This document shows positions 34,952-45,029 of a DNA stretch of 64,000 nucleotides, piece by piece. The stretch is from an uncultured Chitinophaga sp. Its GTDB lineage: Bacteria; Bacteroidota; Bacteroidia; Chitinophagales; Chitinophagaceae. Below the pieces are notes generated by a model. It was not told the DNA's origin. It saw nothing but the letters and a program-made list of their open reading frames with translations, and made no database searches. The position numbers and the translations under genes were made by a program. Within the stretch, counting starts at the first letter, position 1. The number at the start of each line of letters is the position of its first letter. The stretch is taken from assembly GCF_937898475.1 (NCBI RefSeq), contig NZ_CALEJS010000024.1:1-64000 (forward strand), in the 5' to 3' direction.

Positions 34952-37900
34952 ATGAAAAAGTATCCCGGCATGCTTTGCATGCTACTCCTACTTATGTCAG
35001 CTGCTCATGCGCAATTTATTACGGGGACAGTGTCAGATGAACAAGGTACGAAGCTTCCAGGAATTTCCGTGGTTGTAAAAGGCAGCACAGCGGGAACGAC
35101 CACTGGTACAGACGGTCAGTTCCGCGTAGCCGCCGGCGGCGATGCCACGCTTGTATTCAGCTCCATCGGGTTCACCACCCAGGAGGTGGCCGTTAATGGC
35201 CGCAGCGTGATCAACGTAACGCTTACAACCGGAAAACAGGAACTCGGTGAAGTGGTGGTAACGGCACTGGGTATTAAGAAACAGGCCCGCGGCCTGGGTT
35301 ATTCGGTAACCGCCGTTAAACCGGAAGAACTGACCGTTAACCGCACCAGCAATGTAATGAACGCCTTGCAGGGCAAAGTGGCTGGTCTTAATATCTCCTC
35401 CCTGGGCACCGGGCCCGGTGGCACTTCCAAGATCCGCATCCGTGGGCAGTCGTCACTATCGGGGCAGAACAATCCCCTGATCGTTATCAACGGTGTGCCC
35501 GTTGACAATACCAATTTTAATGACAACACCATCACGGTAAAAGGCGGCGGCGTTTATGCAGACGGCGGTGACGGCCTTTCCAGCATCAACCCGGATGATA
35601 TTGAGAGCATGACCGTATTAAAAGGCGCTCCTGCATCTGCGCTCTATGGCTCCCGCGCAAAGGACGGTGTGATCATGATCACCACCAAGACAAAGGGTGC
35701 AGTAAAAGGCATTGGCGTTAGCTATAACCTGAACTATACCAACGATACGCCGCTGGACTTTACAGACTACCAGCGCGACTATGGCCAGGGAGAAAATGGC
35801 GTAAGGCCAACTTCACCAAATCCTACTTCAGGGCAGTGGTCTTTTGGTGAAAAGTTTGCACCGGGCATGACGCATATCCTCTTTGATAACCTTACAGTGC
35901 CCTATCAGCCGCAGGGCAGCCGTATCAAGGAGTTCTACCGCCACGGACAGAACGTATCCAATACCGTGGCATTTGATATGACCAATGAAAAAGGCGGTAT
36001 GCGACTCTCGCTGAACAATACGGAGAACAAAGGCATCATGCCTAACAACACGTTTAACCGTAAGACCATGAACCTGGGCTTCAGTTACAACCTGACAGAG
36101 CAGTTCACGGTAGCGGGCAATATCAATTATTCGCGGGAGAACAACAAGAACCCGCCCAATATTGCCAACCAGGATAACTCCATCCCCACTACTTTAATGG
36201 CAATGTCCACTTCTATGCCACTGGAAGTGCTGGACGCCAACAAATACAATGCAGCGGGCAATGAGTATCCATGGTCCAGGTTCACGAACCGTACCAATCC
36301 TTACTGGGTACTGGCAGAACAATTCCATAACATTAAACGCGATCGTTTATTCGGAAATATCACCCTGAAATATAACCTGCTATCCTGGCTGAGCGTACAG
36401 GGCCGCTTCGGACAGGATTACTGGTCGCGCGATGAAGACGTGAACAACTTCCCCACGGGTCAGGCTTCCAGGGCAGCGGCGCCTTTCGGGTTTGTGAACG
36501 GCGTGTATACGCAGGAGTCGCGCCGCTTCCGGGAAACGAACCTCGACTTCCTGGTGAATGCCAACAAAACATTTGGTGACCTGGGCGTTAACGTAAACGT
36601 GGGGGGCAACCGTATGCGCAAACGTTCTGACATCAATAATGTGGTAGTGACCGACTTTATCATCAGGGACCTGTACACGGTGCAGAACGGGCGTGGTAAA
36701 GACCCGGTGTATACGCTGAACGAGCAGGGGGTGAACTCGCTCTACGGCGCAGCAGAACTGAACTGGAAGCAGGTGTTCTACCTGAATGGTACCCTGCGGA
36801 ATGACCGCTTCTCTACCCTGTCGCCAGAGAACAGGAGTATTTATTATCCATCTGTTTCGGGCAGCTATGTGTTTTCAGAGCACCTGCCGCATCTTTCCTG
36901 GCTGAGCTTTGGTAAAGTACGCGCAGGATATGCCGAAGTAGGCAGCGATGGCGATGTAGCGCCTTATTCAGATCAGTTGTTCTATACCGTAAATGCCAAC
37001 TTTATAGCCAATCCCAATGGTACACCGGTTCCTGTAGGCACCAGTAATATCAGCAACACGGTTACAGGCACTACCCTTCCCAACCCCAACCTGCGTCCCA
37101 GCCGGGTGGCAGAAACAGAAGTGGGACTGGAACTGCGCATGTTTGACAGCCGTGTGAACCTGGATCTGGCCGCTTACCGCAAGATCACCAGCGACCAGAT
37201 TGTGCTGGTGCAGATATCTGATGCATCGGGCTATCTCAATACACCCATTAACAGCGGTAAAAGCCGCAACAAAGGTTTTGAGGCCATGCTGAATCTGGTG
37301 CCTGTCAGGAACCGGTCATTCCGCTGGGACTTTACGGCCAACACTTCTTACAACATCACCAAGGTGCTGAGCATTATTTCAGACAGACCGGGTGAACGTA
37401 TCACTACGGGTACGCACGTATTCAACGGAGAAACCCGGCATGTAGTGGGCCAGGAGATCGGTCAGATTGCCGGTTACGGGTATGCACGTAATGAGAACGG
37501 ACAGCGGATATTCCAATCCAACGGCTTGCCGCAGCGTACACCTGATTTTGTGCTGTTTGGCAGCGCGCTGCCCAAATGGGTGGGCGGTTTCCTGAACACC
37601 TTCAACTACAACGGCATCCAGCTCAGTGTATTCATTGACTATAAACTGGGCAACAAAATGCTGTCTGGCACCAACTTCAACGCAGTACGTCATGGGCTGC
37701 ACAAGATGACGCTGGAAGGCCGTGAAGGCGGTGTGGTGGGCGATGGCGTAGATGCCAGCGGCAGGCCCAACGAAGCGGTGGCGCAGGCACAACTCTACTG
37801 GGAACATCTTCGCTCGCAGCAGATCGTAGAATCCGTTGTGTATAACGGCGGCTACTGGAAGCTGCGGCAGCTGACGCTGGGTTATGATTTTACCAAACAT

Positions 37901-38092
37901 ATTCCACCCCATTGGCCTATTAAGGGACTGAAGCTGGACTTTGTGTCCAACAATGTGCTGATCATCAAGAAATGGGTAGACAATATCGATCCTGAAACAT
38001 TTGGCTTTGGTTCTGACAACCAGGTAGGGCTTGAGTCTCCCGGTCTGCCCAGCACCCGCAGCCTTGGATTGAACCTGAACGTTAAATTCTAA
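34952..38092 (+). CDS. SusC/RagA family TonB-linked outer-membrane transporter
   Basis: A 1046-residue transporter without an STN domain. After a signal peptide (ending AHAQ, about 20) come the Ig-like carboxypeptidase-regulatory domain (about 21-95, VSDEQGTKLPGISVVVKGS), the plug (VVVTALGIKKQ, VINGVPVDN, ASALYGSRAKDGVIMITT) and a barrel ending NVKF. The missing STN domain fits control by the AraC regulator rather than by a sigma/FecR pair. It faces the AraC gene and is followed 11 bases later by its SusD partner. Uptake substrate is unknown; a sugar acid is suggested by the neighbouring enzymes. Confidence 0.95.
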   Translation: MKKYPGMLCMLLLLMSAAHAQFITGTVSDEQGTKLPGISVVVKGSTAGTTTGTDGQFRVAAGGDATLVFSSIGFTTQEVAVNGRSVINVTLTTGKQELGEVVVTALGIKKQARGLGYSVTAVKPEELTVNRTSNVMNALQGKVAGLNISSLGTGPGGTSKIRIRGQSSLSGQNNPLIVINGVPVDNTNFNDNTITVKGGGVYADGGDGLSSINPDDIESMTVLKGAPASALYGSRAKDGVIMITTKTKGAVKGIGVSYNLNYTNDTPLDFTDYQRDYGQGENGVRPTSPNPTSGQWSFGEKFAPGMTHILFDNLTVPYQPQGSRIKEFYRHGQNVSNTVAFDMTNEKGGMRLSLNNTENKGIMPNNTFNRKTMNLGFSYNLTEQFTVAGNINYSRENNKNPPNIANQDNSIPTTLMAMSTSMPLEVLDANKYNAAGNEYPWSRFTNRTNPYWVLAEQFHNIKRDRLFGNITLKYNLLSWLSVQGRFGQDYWSRDEDVNNFPTGQASRAAAPFGFVNGVYTQESRRFRETNLDFLVNANKTFGDLGVNVNVGGNRMRKRSDINNVVVTDFIIRDLYTVQNGRGKDPVYTLNEQGVNSLYGAAELNWKQVFYLNGTLRNDRFSTLSPENRSIYYPSVSGSYVFSEHLPHLSWLSFGKVRAGYAEVGSDGDVAPYSDQLFYTVNANFIANPNGTPVPVGTSNISNTVTGTTLPNPNLRPSRVAETEVGLELRMFDSRVNLDLAAYRKITSDQIVLVQISDASGYLNTPINSGKSRNKGFEAMLNLVPVRNRSFRWDFTANTSYNITKVLSIISDRPGERITTGTHVFNGETRHVVGQEIGQIAGYGYARNENGQRIFQSNGLPQRTPDFVLFGSALPKWVGGFLNTFNYNGIQLSVFIDYKLGNKMLSGTNFNAVRHGLHKMTLEGREGGVVGDGVDASGRPNEAVAQAQLYWEHLRSQQIVESVVYNGGYWKLRQLTLGYDFTKHIPPHWPIKGLKLDFVSNNVLIIKKWVDNIDPETFGFGSDNQVGLESPGLPSTRSLGLNLNVKF

Positions 38093-38103
38093 CAACCTGC
38101 ATC

Positions 38104-39642
38104 ATGAAAAAGATATTCAGCTATAGTTTATTTGCCTTGTTACTGTCGGCAGTTGCCTGTGAGAACGGGTTGTCGGACCTGAACATCAGCAAAACAAATC
38201 CCACATCGCTTGACCCCTCGCTGCTGTTGAACCAGGCGGTGATCAATACCTCTTTTCCTGTGAAATCACTGGTGTTTGATGTAGGGATCGTACAGCAGAT
38301 GGTAACACCCAACGGCGGTGTGCTGGCGGGCGCCAATTTTAACCAGGACAGCCGCGATGTGACCACGCAACCGTTGTGGACCGCTTACTACCAGAGCGTG
38401 ATCAAAAACACCTACGACGCGCTGACGCGTTCAAGAGATAACCCCGCCAGGAGCAATATGTACAACATGGCGCGTATTTATCAATCTTACGTATTCATGA
38501 TCCTGACGGATGAATATGGCGACATTCCGTATAAGGAAGGCGGCGCGGGCTTAACAGACCGGATCCTGCTGCCGCAGTACGACCGCCAGCAGGATATTTA
38601 CCCGCAGATCATACAGGAGCTGACCGAAGCTGCAGCGGCCCTTGACCCTGCAGGCACTATTGAAAGCGGCGATGTATTATATGCGGGTGATATAGCCAAA
38701 TGGAAAAAGTTTGCCTATTCCCTGCTGCTGCGGGCGGGTATGCGGCTTGGCAAGGTAGACGCAGCCAAGGCCCAGAGCACAGTGCAGGCGGCAGTGAACG
38801 GCGGCGTGATCACTGCCAATGCCGATAATGCGTATATACGGCACGATGCCAACTTTACGCAGCCTATCGGCGGTACGCTCAACGGCAGTGAAGCAGCCAA
38901 TTTTTACCTGACCAAACCATTTGTAGACCAGCTGAAGAATACCAACGATCCCCGGCTGCAGGCCATCGCCATACGTTATGTGGGCGCTGAAAGCGGCGCG
39001 GGGCAAACCGTTGCTGTTGGCACCACCGATCCTACGAAACAGATAGGCATGCCTATTGGCAGGGATAACGGCACCATCGGAGCTGCCGCTACTGCTGATG
39101 GCCTGGTCAGCTTCTATGAGTACAGCCAGGTAGACCGCCGCAGGATCGTGAAAATAAATTCACCCGTGTTCCTGGTCACTGCTGCGCAAACCAATTTACT
39201 GCTGGCGGAAGCGCGCTTCAGGGGATGGATCACCACCGGTGCTGCAGCACAGTATTATGAGGATGGCATCCGTGCACATATGGACCAGATGGCCGTGTAC
39301 GATCCCAACTCTGCTGTACCTACGGCCGCAAGGGATAATTATGTATCTGCCCATCCGCTTACGGCAGGCAGTGAGCTGGAGCAGATCAATACACAGTACT
39401 GGATCGCTTCTTTCCTGAACGGCCCCGAAGCTTTTGCCAATTTCAGGCGGAGCGGTTTCCCGGCGCTGACGCCTAATCCTTACGGGCAGCCCAACAACCC
39501 GGATGTGCCGAATGGCACCTTTATCAGGCGGCTGACCTATCCTACATCAGAACTGAGTATTAATACAGAGAACGTAAATAAAGCTATTCAGAACCAGGGC
39601 GAAGATAAGCTGAGCACCAGGGTATGGTGGGACAGGCCCTGA
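38104..39642 (+). CDS. SusD/RagB family nutrient-binding lipoprotein
   Basis: A 512-residue lipoprotein with lipobox SAVAC (Cys19). The segment NISKTNPTSLDPSLLLNQAV at the N-terminus marks the SusD-like_2 subfamily, and later helices (TAYYQSVIKNTYDALTRS, MARIYQSYVFMILTDEYGDIPY) are its usual TPR elements. It pairs with the SusC transporter encoded 11 bases upstream. It ends near a bidirectional-position hairpin that serves mainly the convergent giant gene. Confidence 0.93.
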   Translation: MKKIFSYSLFALLLSAVACENGLSDLNISKTNPTSLDPSLLLNQAVINTSFPVKSLVFDVGIVQQMVTPNGGVLAGANFNQDSRDVTTQPLWTAYYQSVIKNTYDALTRSRDNPARSNMYNMARIYQSYVFMILTDEYGDIPYKEGGAGLTDRILLPQYDRQQDIYPQIIQELTEAAAALDPAGTIESGDVLYAGDIAKWKKFAYSLLLRAGMRLGKVDAAKAQSTVQAAVNGGVITANADNAYIRHDANFTQPIGGTLNGSEAANFYLTKPFVDQLKNTNDPRLQAIAIRYVGAESGAGQTVAVGTTDPTKQIGMPIGRDNGTIGAAATADGLVSFYEYSQVDRRRIVKINSPVFLVTAAQTNLLLAEARFRGWITTGAAAQYYEDGIRAHMDQMAVYDPNSAVPTAARDNYVSAHPLTAGSELEQINTQYWIASFLNGPEAFANFRRSGFPALTPNPYGQPNNPDVPNGTFIRRLTYPTSELSINTENVNKAIQNQGEDKLSTRVWWDRP

Positions 39643-39685
39643 CAAAAAAAGCCAGGCAGCTACCTTTATGGGTAGCCTGCCTGGC
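39643..39685 (-). terminator. terminator for the minus-strand giant gene
   Basis: Bases 39651-39664 and 39670-39685 form a long stem, GCCAGGCAG and CTGCCTGGC, with CTACC/GGTAG inside. On the minus strand it is followed by seven T residues (39644-39650), which makes it a good rho-independent terminator for the gene ending at 39708. On the plus strand it lacks a T-run. Confidence 0.75.
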
Positions 39686-39707
39686 ATGTTATTACATTGT
39701 CATTCCA

Positions 39708-42700
39708 TCAAAACGCAAGCGCTTCGGCCTGCAGATCCAGCTTTACCCAGTCTGCCACAGATACCACGAGATCATGATTGGCGGGCAGCTGCAGCTTAGC
39801 CTGTTTGTTAACCGGTTTATTATCCTTCTGATCTACTGAAAGGGCTTTCACTTCTACATGCTTCAATGTTCCTTTATTGCCCAGCCTGAACAGGCTGAGA
39901 TCCGGGCTTACGCTGATGTCGCATTCCTTACCGGGGGCGCTGCTGATACCGCTGATGGATATTGAGCGCGCCTGCTCTCCCACCACTCTTGAGATGATGA
40001 GGGTGAACGGTTTCTCCACCTGTGGCACAAAGCGTAGTTGTGATGCGTCTGCATTCATGGTAAATACATCTGTCTGGCCGGGTTGTGTTTGTACATCCTG
40101 GATCACCACGGCAGTACCATCGGGCATAATGCTGTTGTAGGTGTAGCTGCCTTTGCCATTGCCAACGATCTTACGTGTAAGGGTTTTACCAACCGGCAAC
40201 AGGTATGCGCCGGGTGCGAGGTAAACGGGATGTGCGTCATCTCCTTCACTATAGATCTTTTTATTGAAGTAGCCGATCTTGTTGCCTTCTTCATCGGTGA
40301 TCTGCATATCCGCAGGGCTCAGCAGGAAGTCCATTACAAAGCGGGTTAAACCTATTGGTCCGCCAAAGGGAAGGTCATGATCAGACAGGAGATATTTGCC
40401 ATTGCTGATATGGCCCAGCGTTATATTATTTGTGCTGCTGAAACGGATGCCTGCACCATCTACATGGTAATCGAAATGCAGCACCTTGTTCACTTTTTTG
40501 AACTCGATCCAGCATTTTGGATTATTGGGGTGGTTACAATCCCAGCAATACAGTTTCACGCCTTCCAGGCTATTGGTGGTGGTAGTACCATCGGCGCTCA
40601 GCTTTGTGCCCGTATGTTTGTGAGGGTATACAAACTTGTAGGGCATGATACAATGGGTGGATTTGATGCTGTCTACATAGCCGGCATCCCATACTGCGCC
40701 TGCGGGAATAAAGAACAGCAAGGGAGCGCTGTTACGGTCGCAACCTTTATAGAATATGGTTTCGATCTCGCGGGCGGTGCGTTCAATACGCGCCAGGCCT
40801 TCCCTGCTCTGGTCATGGAAGTGGATAAGGCTTTCGCGGCTCAGCAGCCTGCCGTGCACGTAGGTAAGCTGATGATGTATCTTGGCCTTGGTGGTGGTAA
40901 AGGCATCGGTATCCCCTTTCCAGAATTTGTCGGCCACCAGGCTGCTCATCGCTGTACAAAAACCGGTAGCGAGGCCGCCATTTTTAGTGCCTTTCAGGTA
41001 TTTTTCATAGAACTTGTAAAAGGCGCCGGTGAAGAGCGGATGCCCCAGGCCGGGGATTAACTCGAAGCGGATCTCTGCCTTACCGAAAGTGGCTTCGTAG
41101 GCTTTCCAATCGGGTATGCCATCATCAGGGTTTACAAAGGAGAAGTTGTGTACACCGTATTTGAAAGGTATTTCCAGCACGGAGCCGGTACCTGTATAAC
41201 GGGTGTTGCTGACCATGCCATCGGGGTTGCGCACCTGGATGGCGCGTTCGCCTCCTTTGGCCCCACTGCCGCCGGTGCCGGGCATTTTGAAAGTGATCCT
41301 GGTGGCGGTAACCTGTGTGGCTGCAATGGCCTTACCATCTACCAGCACGCTGGCATCAGGCATGAAGGCCTTTCCATCAAGCGTATAGGTTTCACCGTAG
41401 GTAACGGTAGCAGGTACTTTGTCCAGCTGGGGTTTTACCCAGATAGACCAATGATTGCTTTCTGTATTATCAGCCGCACGTTTTACACTTACCTGGTAAG
41501 TACCGCCGCCTGTTTTGGCGGGAATGGTGACAGTAATGCTTTCATCTGCATTCATCACGTGGCTGAGGGTACCGATACCGCTAATCATCACCTTATCGTT
41601 CTTTACGAATTTGGTACCGCTGATGGTGATCTTGCTGCCGGGGAATACTGCGGAGGGTTCAATTTCTGTGATGTAAGGACGTGTATACAGTTCATCCCAC
41701 ATTTCTTCTGTAAAAACGACAATGTCAAGATCTGCTTCTTTTCCTGCCTTTGCACCGTCCTTGCCTGTTGCGCCGGGCTGCCCTTTGGCGCCGTCTTTAC
41801 CATCGATGCCGCTGTCGCATCCATCACGGTTACCACTATGGCCTGCCCTGCCGCCTTTTCCACCCGGGCCACCATCGCCGCCACGGCCGGGCCGTCCGCC
41901 GTCCATCGACATTTTAACATCTTTCGCCCAACTGGTCTTTACTTCAAACTTTTCGGGCACACCGATAATGATGTAGCCGCCATCACCACCATTGCCGCCG
42001 CGGCCACCATCGCCGCCACGGCCGCCATCGCCACCATGGCCGCCGCTGCCTGCGAGGTTTTTCTTTCCTACCTGACATCTTTTTTTGCCGTGTTTATATG
42101 GCTTGCCGGGTTTACCATCTGCACCGTTGCCACCATCGCCGCCACGCTGACCGGTACCCCCTTTGATGCCGTCTTCGCCATCCAGTTTTATGTTGGGGAT
42201 ATTAGAGAGGTCCTTTGTCCATATTTCAATGGAAGGAGCACGCCATCCGTCTGCCCCTTTCCTGCCGCTGGCGCCTGACCAGCCGTCTTCGCCATCCAGT
42301 CCGTGGATAGTGCCGGGTTTCAACTGTACGCCGCTATATCCCCTTCCGTCCAGATCGGGATCATCTGCCATTCCGGGCGTTGAACCACCCGGCGCTTTCC
42401 AGGTAATGAGCGCATTGTTGCCGCATTTGATCTTTTCTGCAACGATGATCAGTTCATCCACATCAGGATCGATCATCAGCGTAGTGTTGCGCAGATCCAG
42501 TTCATTGGCCATGATCAGTGCGGTGCCTACTGGCAACAGTTTCTTTCTCATCACCGGTTGCGGCGGTGTGGCCAGGGCGGCGATTGCTGCCGTTGAAAGC
42601 GTAGCGGTTTTCACGCCGCTGGCTGTTCTGTTGGGGAGGTAGCGATCCAGTTGTTCTTTTTTGTGTGTGGGGTTTGTCTGCGCTGTAATATCCTTCGCCA

Positions 42701-43067
42701 TCTTTTTCCAGTCGGGCGGCGGGGTTTTCTTCTTTACCGGTGTAACCAGCATGGTGGTTTTTCCGATGCGGTGCGCGGCGCCGTTAAACTGGTAGTTTTC
42801 CAGTTCGCTGAGTTTAACGCCCAGGTCTTTCAGCAATTGCCTTACCGGCTCCATCCGTTCACGGGCGGCCTCCAGTTCCGGATCTACCGAGACGGTGCCT
42901 TTGCCAGTGAGCTTTGTCTGGAAAAAATGCTGCAGGGTTTCCGTGGCTTTCTTCCTTTGAGGAGAGACAATGTTGCCGGAAACGGTAGCCTGTATGCCAT
43001 TGGCAGGAGCAACGATGTTCATTTCAAGTGTTGCTGCTGCGGGTGCGGATGTTTTGGACTTTTCCAC
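39708..43067 (-). CDS. giant Gly-rich/TIG protein with papain-like Cys/His/Asp domain
   Basis: A 1119-residue protein with no signal peptide or membrane segment. The N-terminus (1-200) is unrecognised. A Gly-rich stretch at about 256-440 consists of GxxGxxG-type triplets such as GGDGGRGGDGGRGG. Two IPT/TIG domains follow at about 464-545 and 546-630. The region at about 690-860 has TGFCTAM (Cys704), STHCIMPYK (His805) and LYCWDCNHP (Asp843 or Asn845), a Cys-His-Asp/Asn order like papain-like peptidases. The C-terminal 260 residues are strand-rich. It could be an effector or a surface-acting enzyme if exported by an unknown route. Function is inferred. Confidence 0.72.
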   Translation of the reverse strand: MEKSKTSAPAAATLEMNIVAPANGIQATVSGNIVSPQRKKATETLQHFFQTKLTGKGTVSVDPELEAARERMEPVRQLLKDLGVKLSELENYQFNGAAHRIGKTTMLVTPVKKKTPPPDWKKMAKDITAQTNPTHKKEQLDRYLPNRTASGVKTATLSTAAIAALATPPQPVMRKKLLPVGTALIMANELDLRNTTLMIDPDVDELIIVAEKIKCGNNALITWKAPGGSTPGMADDPDLDGRGYSGVQLKPGTIHGLDGEDGWSGASGRKGADGWRAPSIEIWTKDLSNIPNIKLDGEDGIKGGTGQRGGDGGNGADGKPGKPYKHGKKRCQVGKKNLAGSGGHGGDGGRGGDGGRGGNGGDGGYIIIGVPEKFEVKTSWAKDVKMSMDGGRPGRGGDGGPGGKGGRAGHSGNRDGCDSGIDGKDGAKGQPGATGKDGAKAGKEADLDIVVFTEEMWDELYTRPYITEIEPSAVFPGSKITISGTKFVKNDKVMISGIGTLSHVMNADESITVTIPAKTGGGTYQVSVKRAADNTESNHWSIWVKPQLDKVPATVTYGETYTLDGKAFMPDASVLVDGKAIAATQVTATRITFKMPGTGGSGAKGGERAIQVRNPDGMVSNTRYTGTGSVLEIPFKYGVHNFSFVNPDDGIPDWKAYEATFGKAEIRFELIPGLGHPLFTGAFYKFYEKYLKGTKNGGLATGFCTAMSSLVADKFWKGDTDAFTTTKAKIHHQLTYVHGRLLSRESLIHFHDQSREGLARIERTAREIETIFYKGCDRNSAPLLFFIPAGAVWDAGYVDSIKSTHCIMPYKFVYPHKHTGTKLSADGTTTTNSLEGVKLYCWDCNHPNNPKCWIEFKKVNKVLHFDYHVDGAGIRFSSTNNITLGHISNGKYLLSDHDLPFGGPIGLTRFVMDFLLSPADMQITDEEGNKIGYFNKKIYSEGDDAHPVYLAPGAYLLPVGKTLTRKIVGNGKGSYTYNSIMPDGTAVVIQDVQTQPGQTDVFTMNADASQLRFVPQVEKPFTLIISRVVGEQARSISISGISSAPGKECDISVSPDLSLFRLGNKGTLKHVEVKALSVDQKDNKPVNKQAKLQLPANHDLVVSVADWVKLDLQAEALAF

Positions 43068-43201
43068 AGGATGTTGTTTTAGGTGTGATTAATGGGGTAA
43101 AAAAATCTAACGCTGCAAAGATGGGGAGATGCAGGCCGGGAAGTGTGCGGCGATTAATGAATGGGGTGATTGGGTTAACGGATGCCGGGGAAAAGTACGC
43201 G

Positions 43202-44119
43202 CTAATTAAACCGGGCCCTGAACGCCATGGGGCTTTGACTGGTTTTCTCCTTAAAGAATTTACTGAAAGACTGCGGCCGCTCAAAACCCAGCTCATACGC
43301 AATTTCACTTACTGACAACCCGGAGGCCGCTAATTTCTCTTTCGCCTTTTCGATCAGCTTTTCGTGGATATGCTGCTGGGCGGTGAGACCGGTGAGCTGT
43401 TTGAGCACATCGCTTAAATACTTCGGGGATAGGTGCAGCGTTGTGGCGAGGTAGCTCACGGTGGGCAATCCCTTTTGTACAACTTCCGTTTCAAAATAAG
43501 TGTTCAGCAGATCTTCCAACTTAGCCAGCAGTCCATGATAGCCGGGTTTGCGTACAATGAACTGCCGGTTATAATAACGGTTGGCGTAAGTGAACAGCAG
43601 CTCCAGGTTGGCGATCAGCACATCCTGGCTGAAATGATCTATGGCCAGGCGATACTCCTGCTCTATTTGCTGAAAGATATGCTCTACCGACTGTTGTTCT
43701 TCTTCTGACAATATCAGGGCTTCATTCACGGCATATTCAAAGAAGCCATATTCCTTTATTTTTTGTCCCAGCGGGTAAGCGCGCAGGAAGTCCGGGTGAA
43801 TGTTGAGTATCCAGCCGGTCTTGGGAAAGAGGTCGCCCGGGTCCACGATCGTTACCTGCCTGGGGGCAAAGAAAGACATCACGCCTTCATCGAAATCATA
43901 CATTGTTTGCCCGTACTGAACTTTTGTAGGGCATTCCTTCTTCAGTACCACCTGGTAAAAATCAAAGGTGAGGCGTGTTCTTTCCGTTACGGACACCTGT
44001 GCCAGGTCTTCAATACGGAGAATGCTGAACAAGGGATGCCTTGGTTTGCCGATGTCCAGGGCCTGGTGGCTCTGGGCGATGGACGCAATATGGATGGCCT
44101 TTATTTCCTTTCCCTTCAT
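43202..44119 (-). CDS. AraC family regulator, paralogue of the one at 49831
   Basis: A 305-residue AraC protein with a divergent N-terminal sensor (YGQTMYDFDEGVMSFFAPRQ) and a C-terminal double HTH that includes LHLSPKYLSDVLKQLTG and YELGFERPQSFSKFFKEKT. It closely parallels the AraC gene at 49831-50760 along its whole length. It follows the SDR gene by 10 bases on the same strand, so the two form an operon, and it is the likely regulator of that operon. Its inducer is unknown. Confidence 0.92.
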   Translation of the reverse strand: MKGKEIKAIHIASIAQSHQALDIGKPRHPLFSILRIEDLAQVSVTERTRLTFDFYQVVLKKECPTKVQYGQTMYDFDEGVMSFFAPRQVTIVDPGDLFPKTGWILNIHPDFLRAYPLGQKIKEYGFFEYAVNEALILSEEEQQSVEHIFQQIEQEYRLAIDHFSQDVLIANLELLFTYANRYYNRQFIVRKPGYHGLLAKLEDLLNTYFETEVVQKGLPTVSYLATTLHLSPKYLSDVLKQLTGLTAQQHIHEKLIEKAKEKLAASGLSVSEIAYELGFERPQSFSKFFKEKTSQSPMAFRARFN

Positions 44120-44129
44120 ACCGGTAAAT

Positions 44130-44930
44130 TTAGATACTGAAGTTTACTCTTTTACGTTTTGCTTTGGCAAAAGAGCTGGCTGCAAAACTATGTGGTACTA
44201 AGCTACCGATTTTCAACATCAGCCGGTTCTTCCTGCCTGAGATATGCAATGTTTTATGCTTTTCCCATGCAGCGGCCATCTCGTGTGCTACCTGTTCTGA
44301 GGTTTGCGTGTTGGCCCTTTCTACTAAGGCTTTTCCCCAGGCATTATCATTGGCAGGAGTGTTCATAAAATTGCTGATGGTGAGGCCCGGGCTGAAAAGC
44401 ATTACCTGTACGCCATATGGTTTGCACTCTTCGCAGAGCGACAGTGAAAAAGATTTTACAAAAGCTTTGGAAGCGCTGTATGCAGCCATATACGGAGATG
44501 GGAAATAGGCTGCCAGTGAAGCCACATTAATAATATCCCCTTTTCTGCGTTGGATCATCGCAGGCAGGAACAAATGGGTCAGCGCTACGAGGCTGGATAT
44601 ATTCAATTGCAGCATGGAGAGTTCTGCGCTGAGGTCATTCTTATAGAACTCGCCGCTGGAACCAATACCGGCGTTGTTGATGAGCAGCTGTACTTCCAGG
44701 CCTTTCTGCCGGCAGGCTTCAAAAATGGCCTGTGGCGCGCCAGGTTGGCTGAGGTCTGCAACGATGTACTGCGCTTCGATCCTGTATTTATTTTTGAGCG
44801 CTGTGCACAGCGCAGTTAGTTTCTGCTCACTCCTGGCTACCAGGAGCAGGTTATGTTGCCTGGCGGCAAATTCGTGGGCGGCTGCTTCGCCGATACCTGC
44901 GGAGGCCCCTGTGATCAATGTTACGTTCAT
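44130..44930 (-). CDS. short-chain dehydrogenase/reductase
   Basis: A 266-residue SDR from the ATG at 44930, where an upstream in-frame frame adds 12 unconserved residues. The nucleotide-binding motif is TGASAGIG, followed by NNAGIG and the catalytic YSASK. No signal peptide or membrane segment is visible; the C-terminal part is longer than the classical core. It leads an SDR-AraC operon and shares a 19-base promoter element with the SDR at 48003. Substrate is unknown. Confidence 0.92.
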   Translation of the reverse strand: MNVTLITGASAGIGEAAAHEFAARQHNLLLVARSEQKLTALCTALKNKYRIEAQYIVADLSQPGAPQAIFEACRQKGLEVQLLINNAGIGSSGEFYKNDLSAELSMLQLNISSLVALTHLFLPAMIQRRKGDIINVASLAAYFPSPYMAAYSASKAFVKSFSLSLCEECKPYGVQVMLFSPGLTISNFMNTPANDNAWGKALVERANTQTSEQVAHEMAAAWEKHKTLHISGRKNRLMLKIGSLVPHSFAASSFAKAKRKRVNFSI

Positions 44931-44945
44931 GGTGTATACTTTAGC

Positions 44946-44964
44946 AATTACAATACAAAAGTGC
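44946..44964 (-). promoter_or_regulatory. promoter element shared with the 48003 SDR gene
   Basis: On the minus strand it reads GCACTTTTGTATTGTAATT. It differs from the element at 47956-47974 at a single base, and each ends 15-28 bases before an SDR start codon. It contains an imperfect TAnnTTTG-like -7 box (CACTTTTG). Confidence 0.6.
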
Positions 44965-45029
44965 ATTGGATTGCTGATGGGTATGTTTCCGGATCACGGG
45001 TAGTTGTATCTGAATGGCAGGTGGCAGCA

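Noticed and set aside
41148..42278. Plus-strand open frame opposite the Gly-rich giant gene
   Set aside because: Its Ala/Thr/Ile-rich repeats mirror the Gly codons of the other strand.
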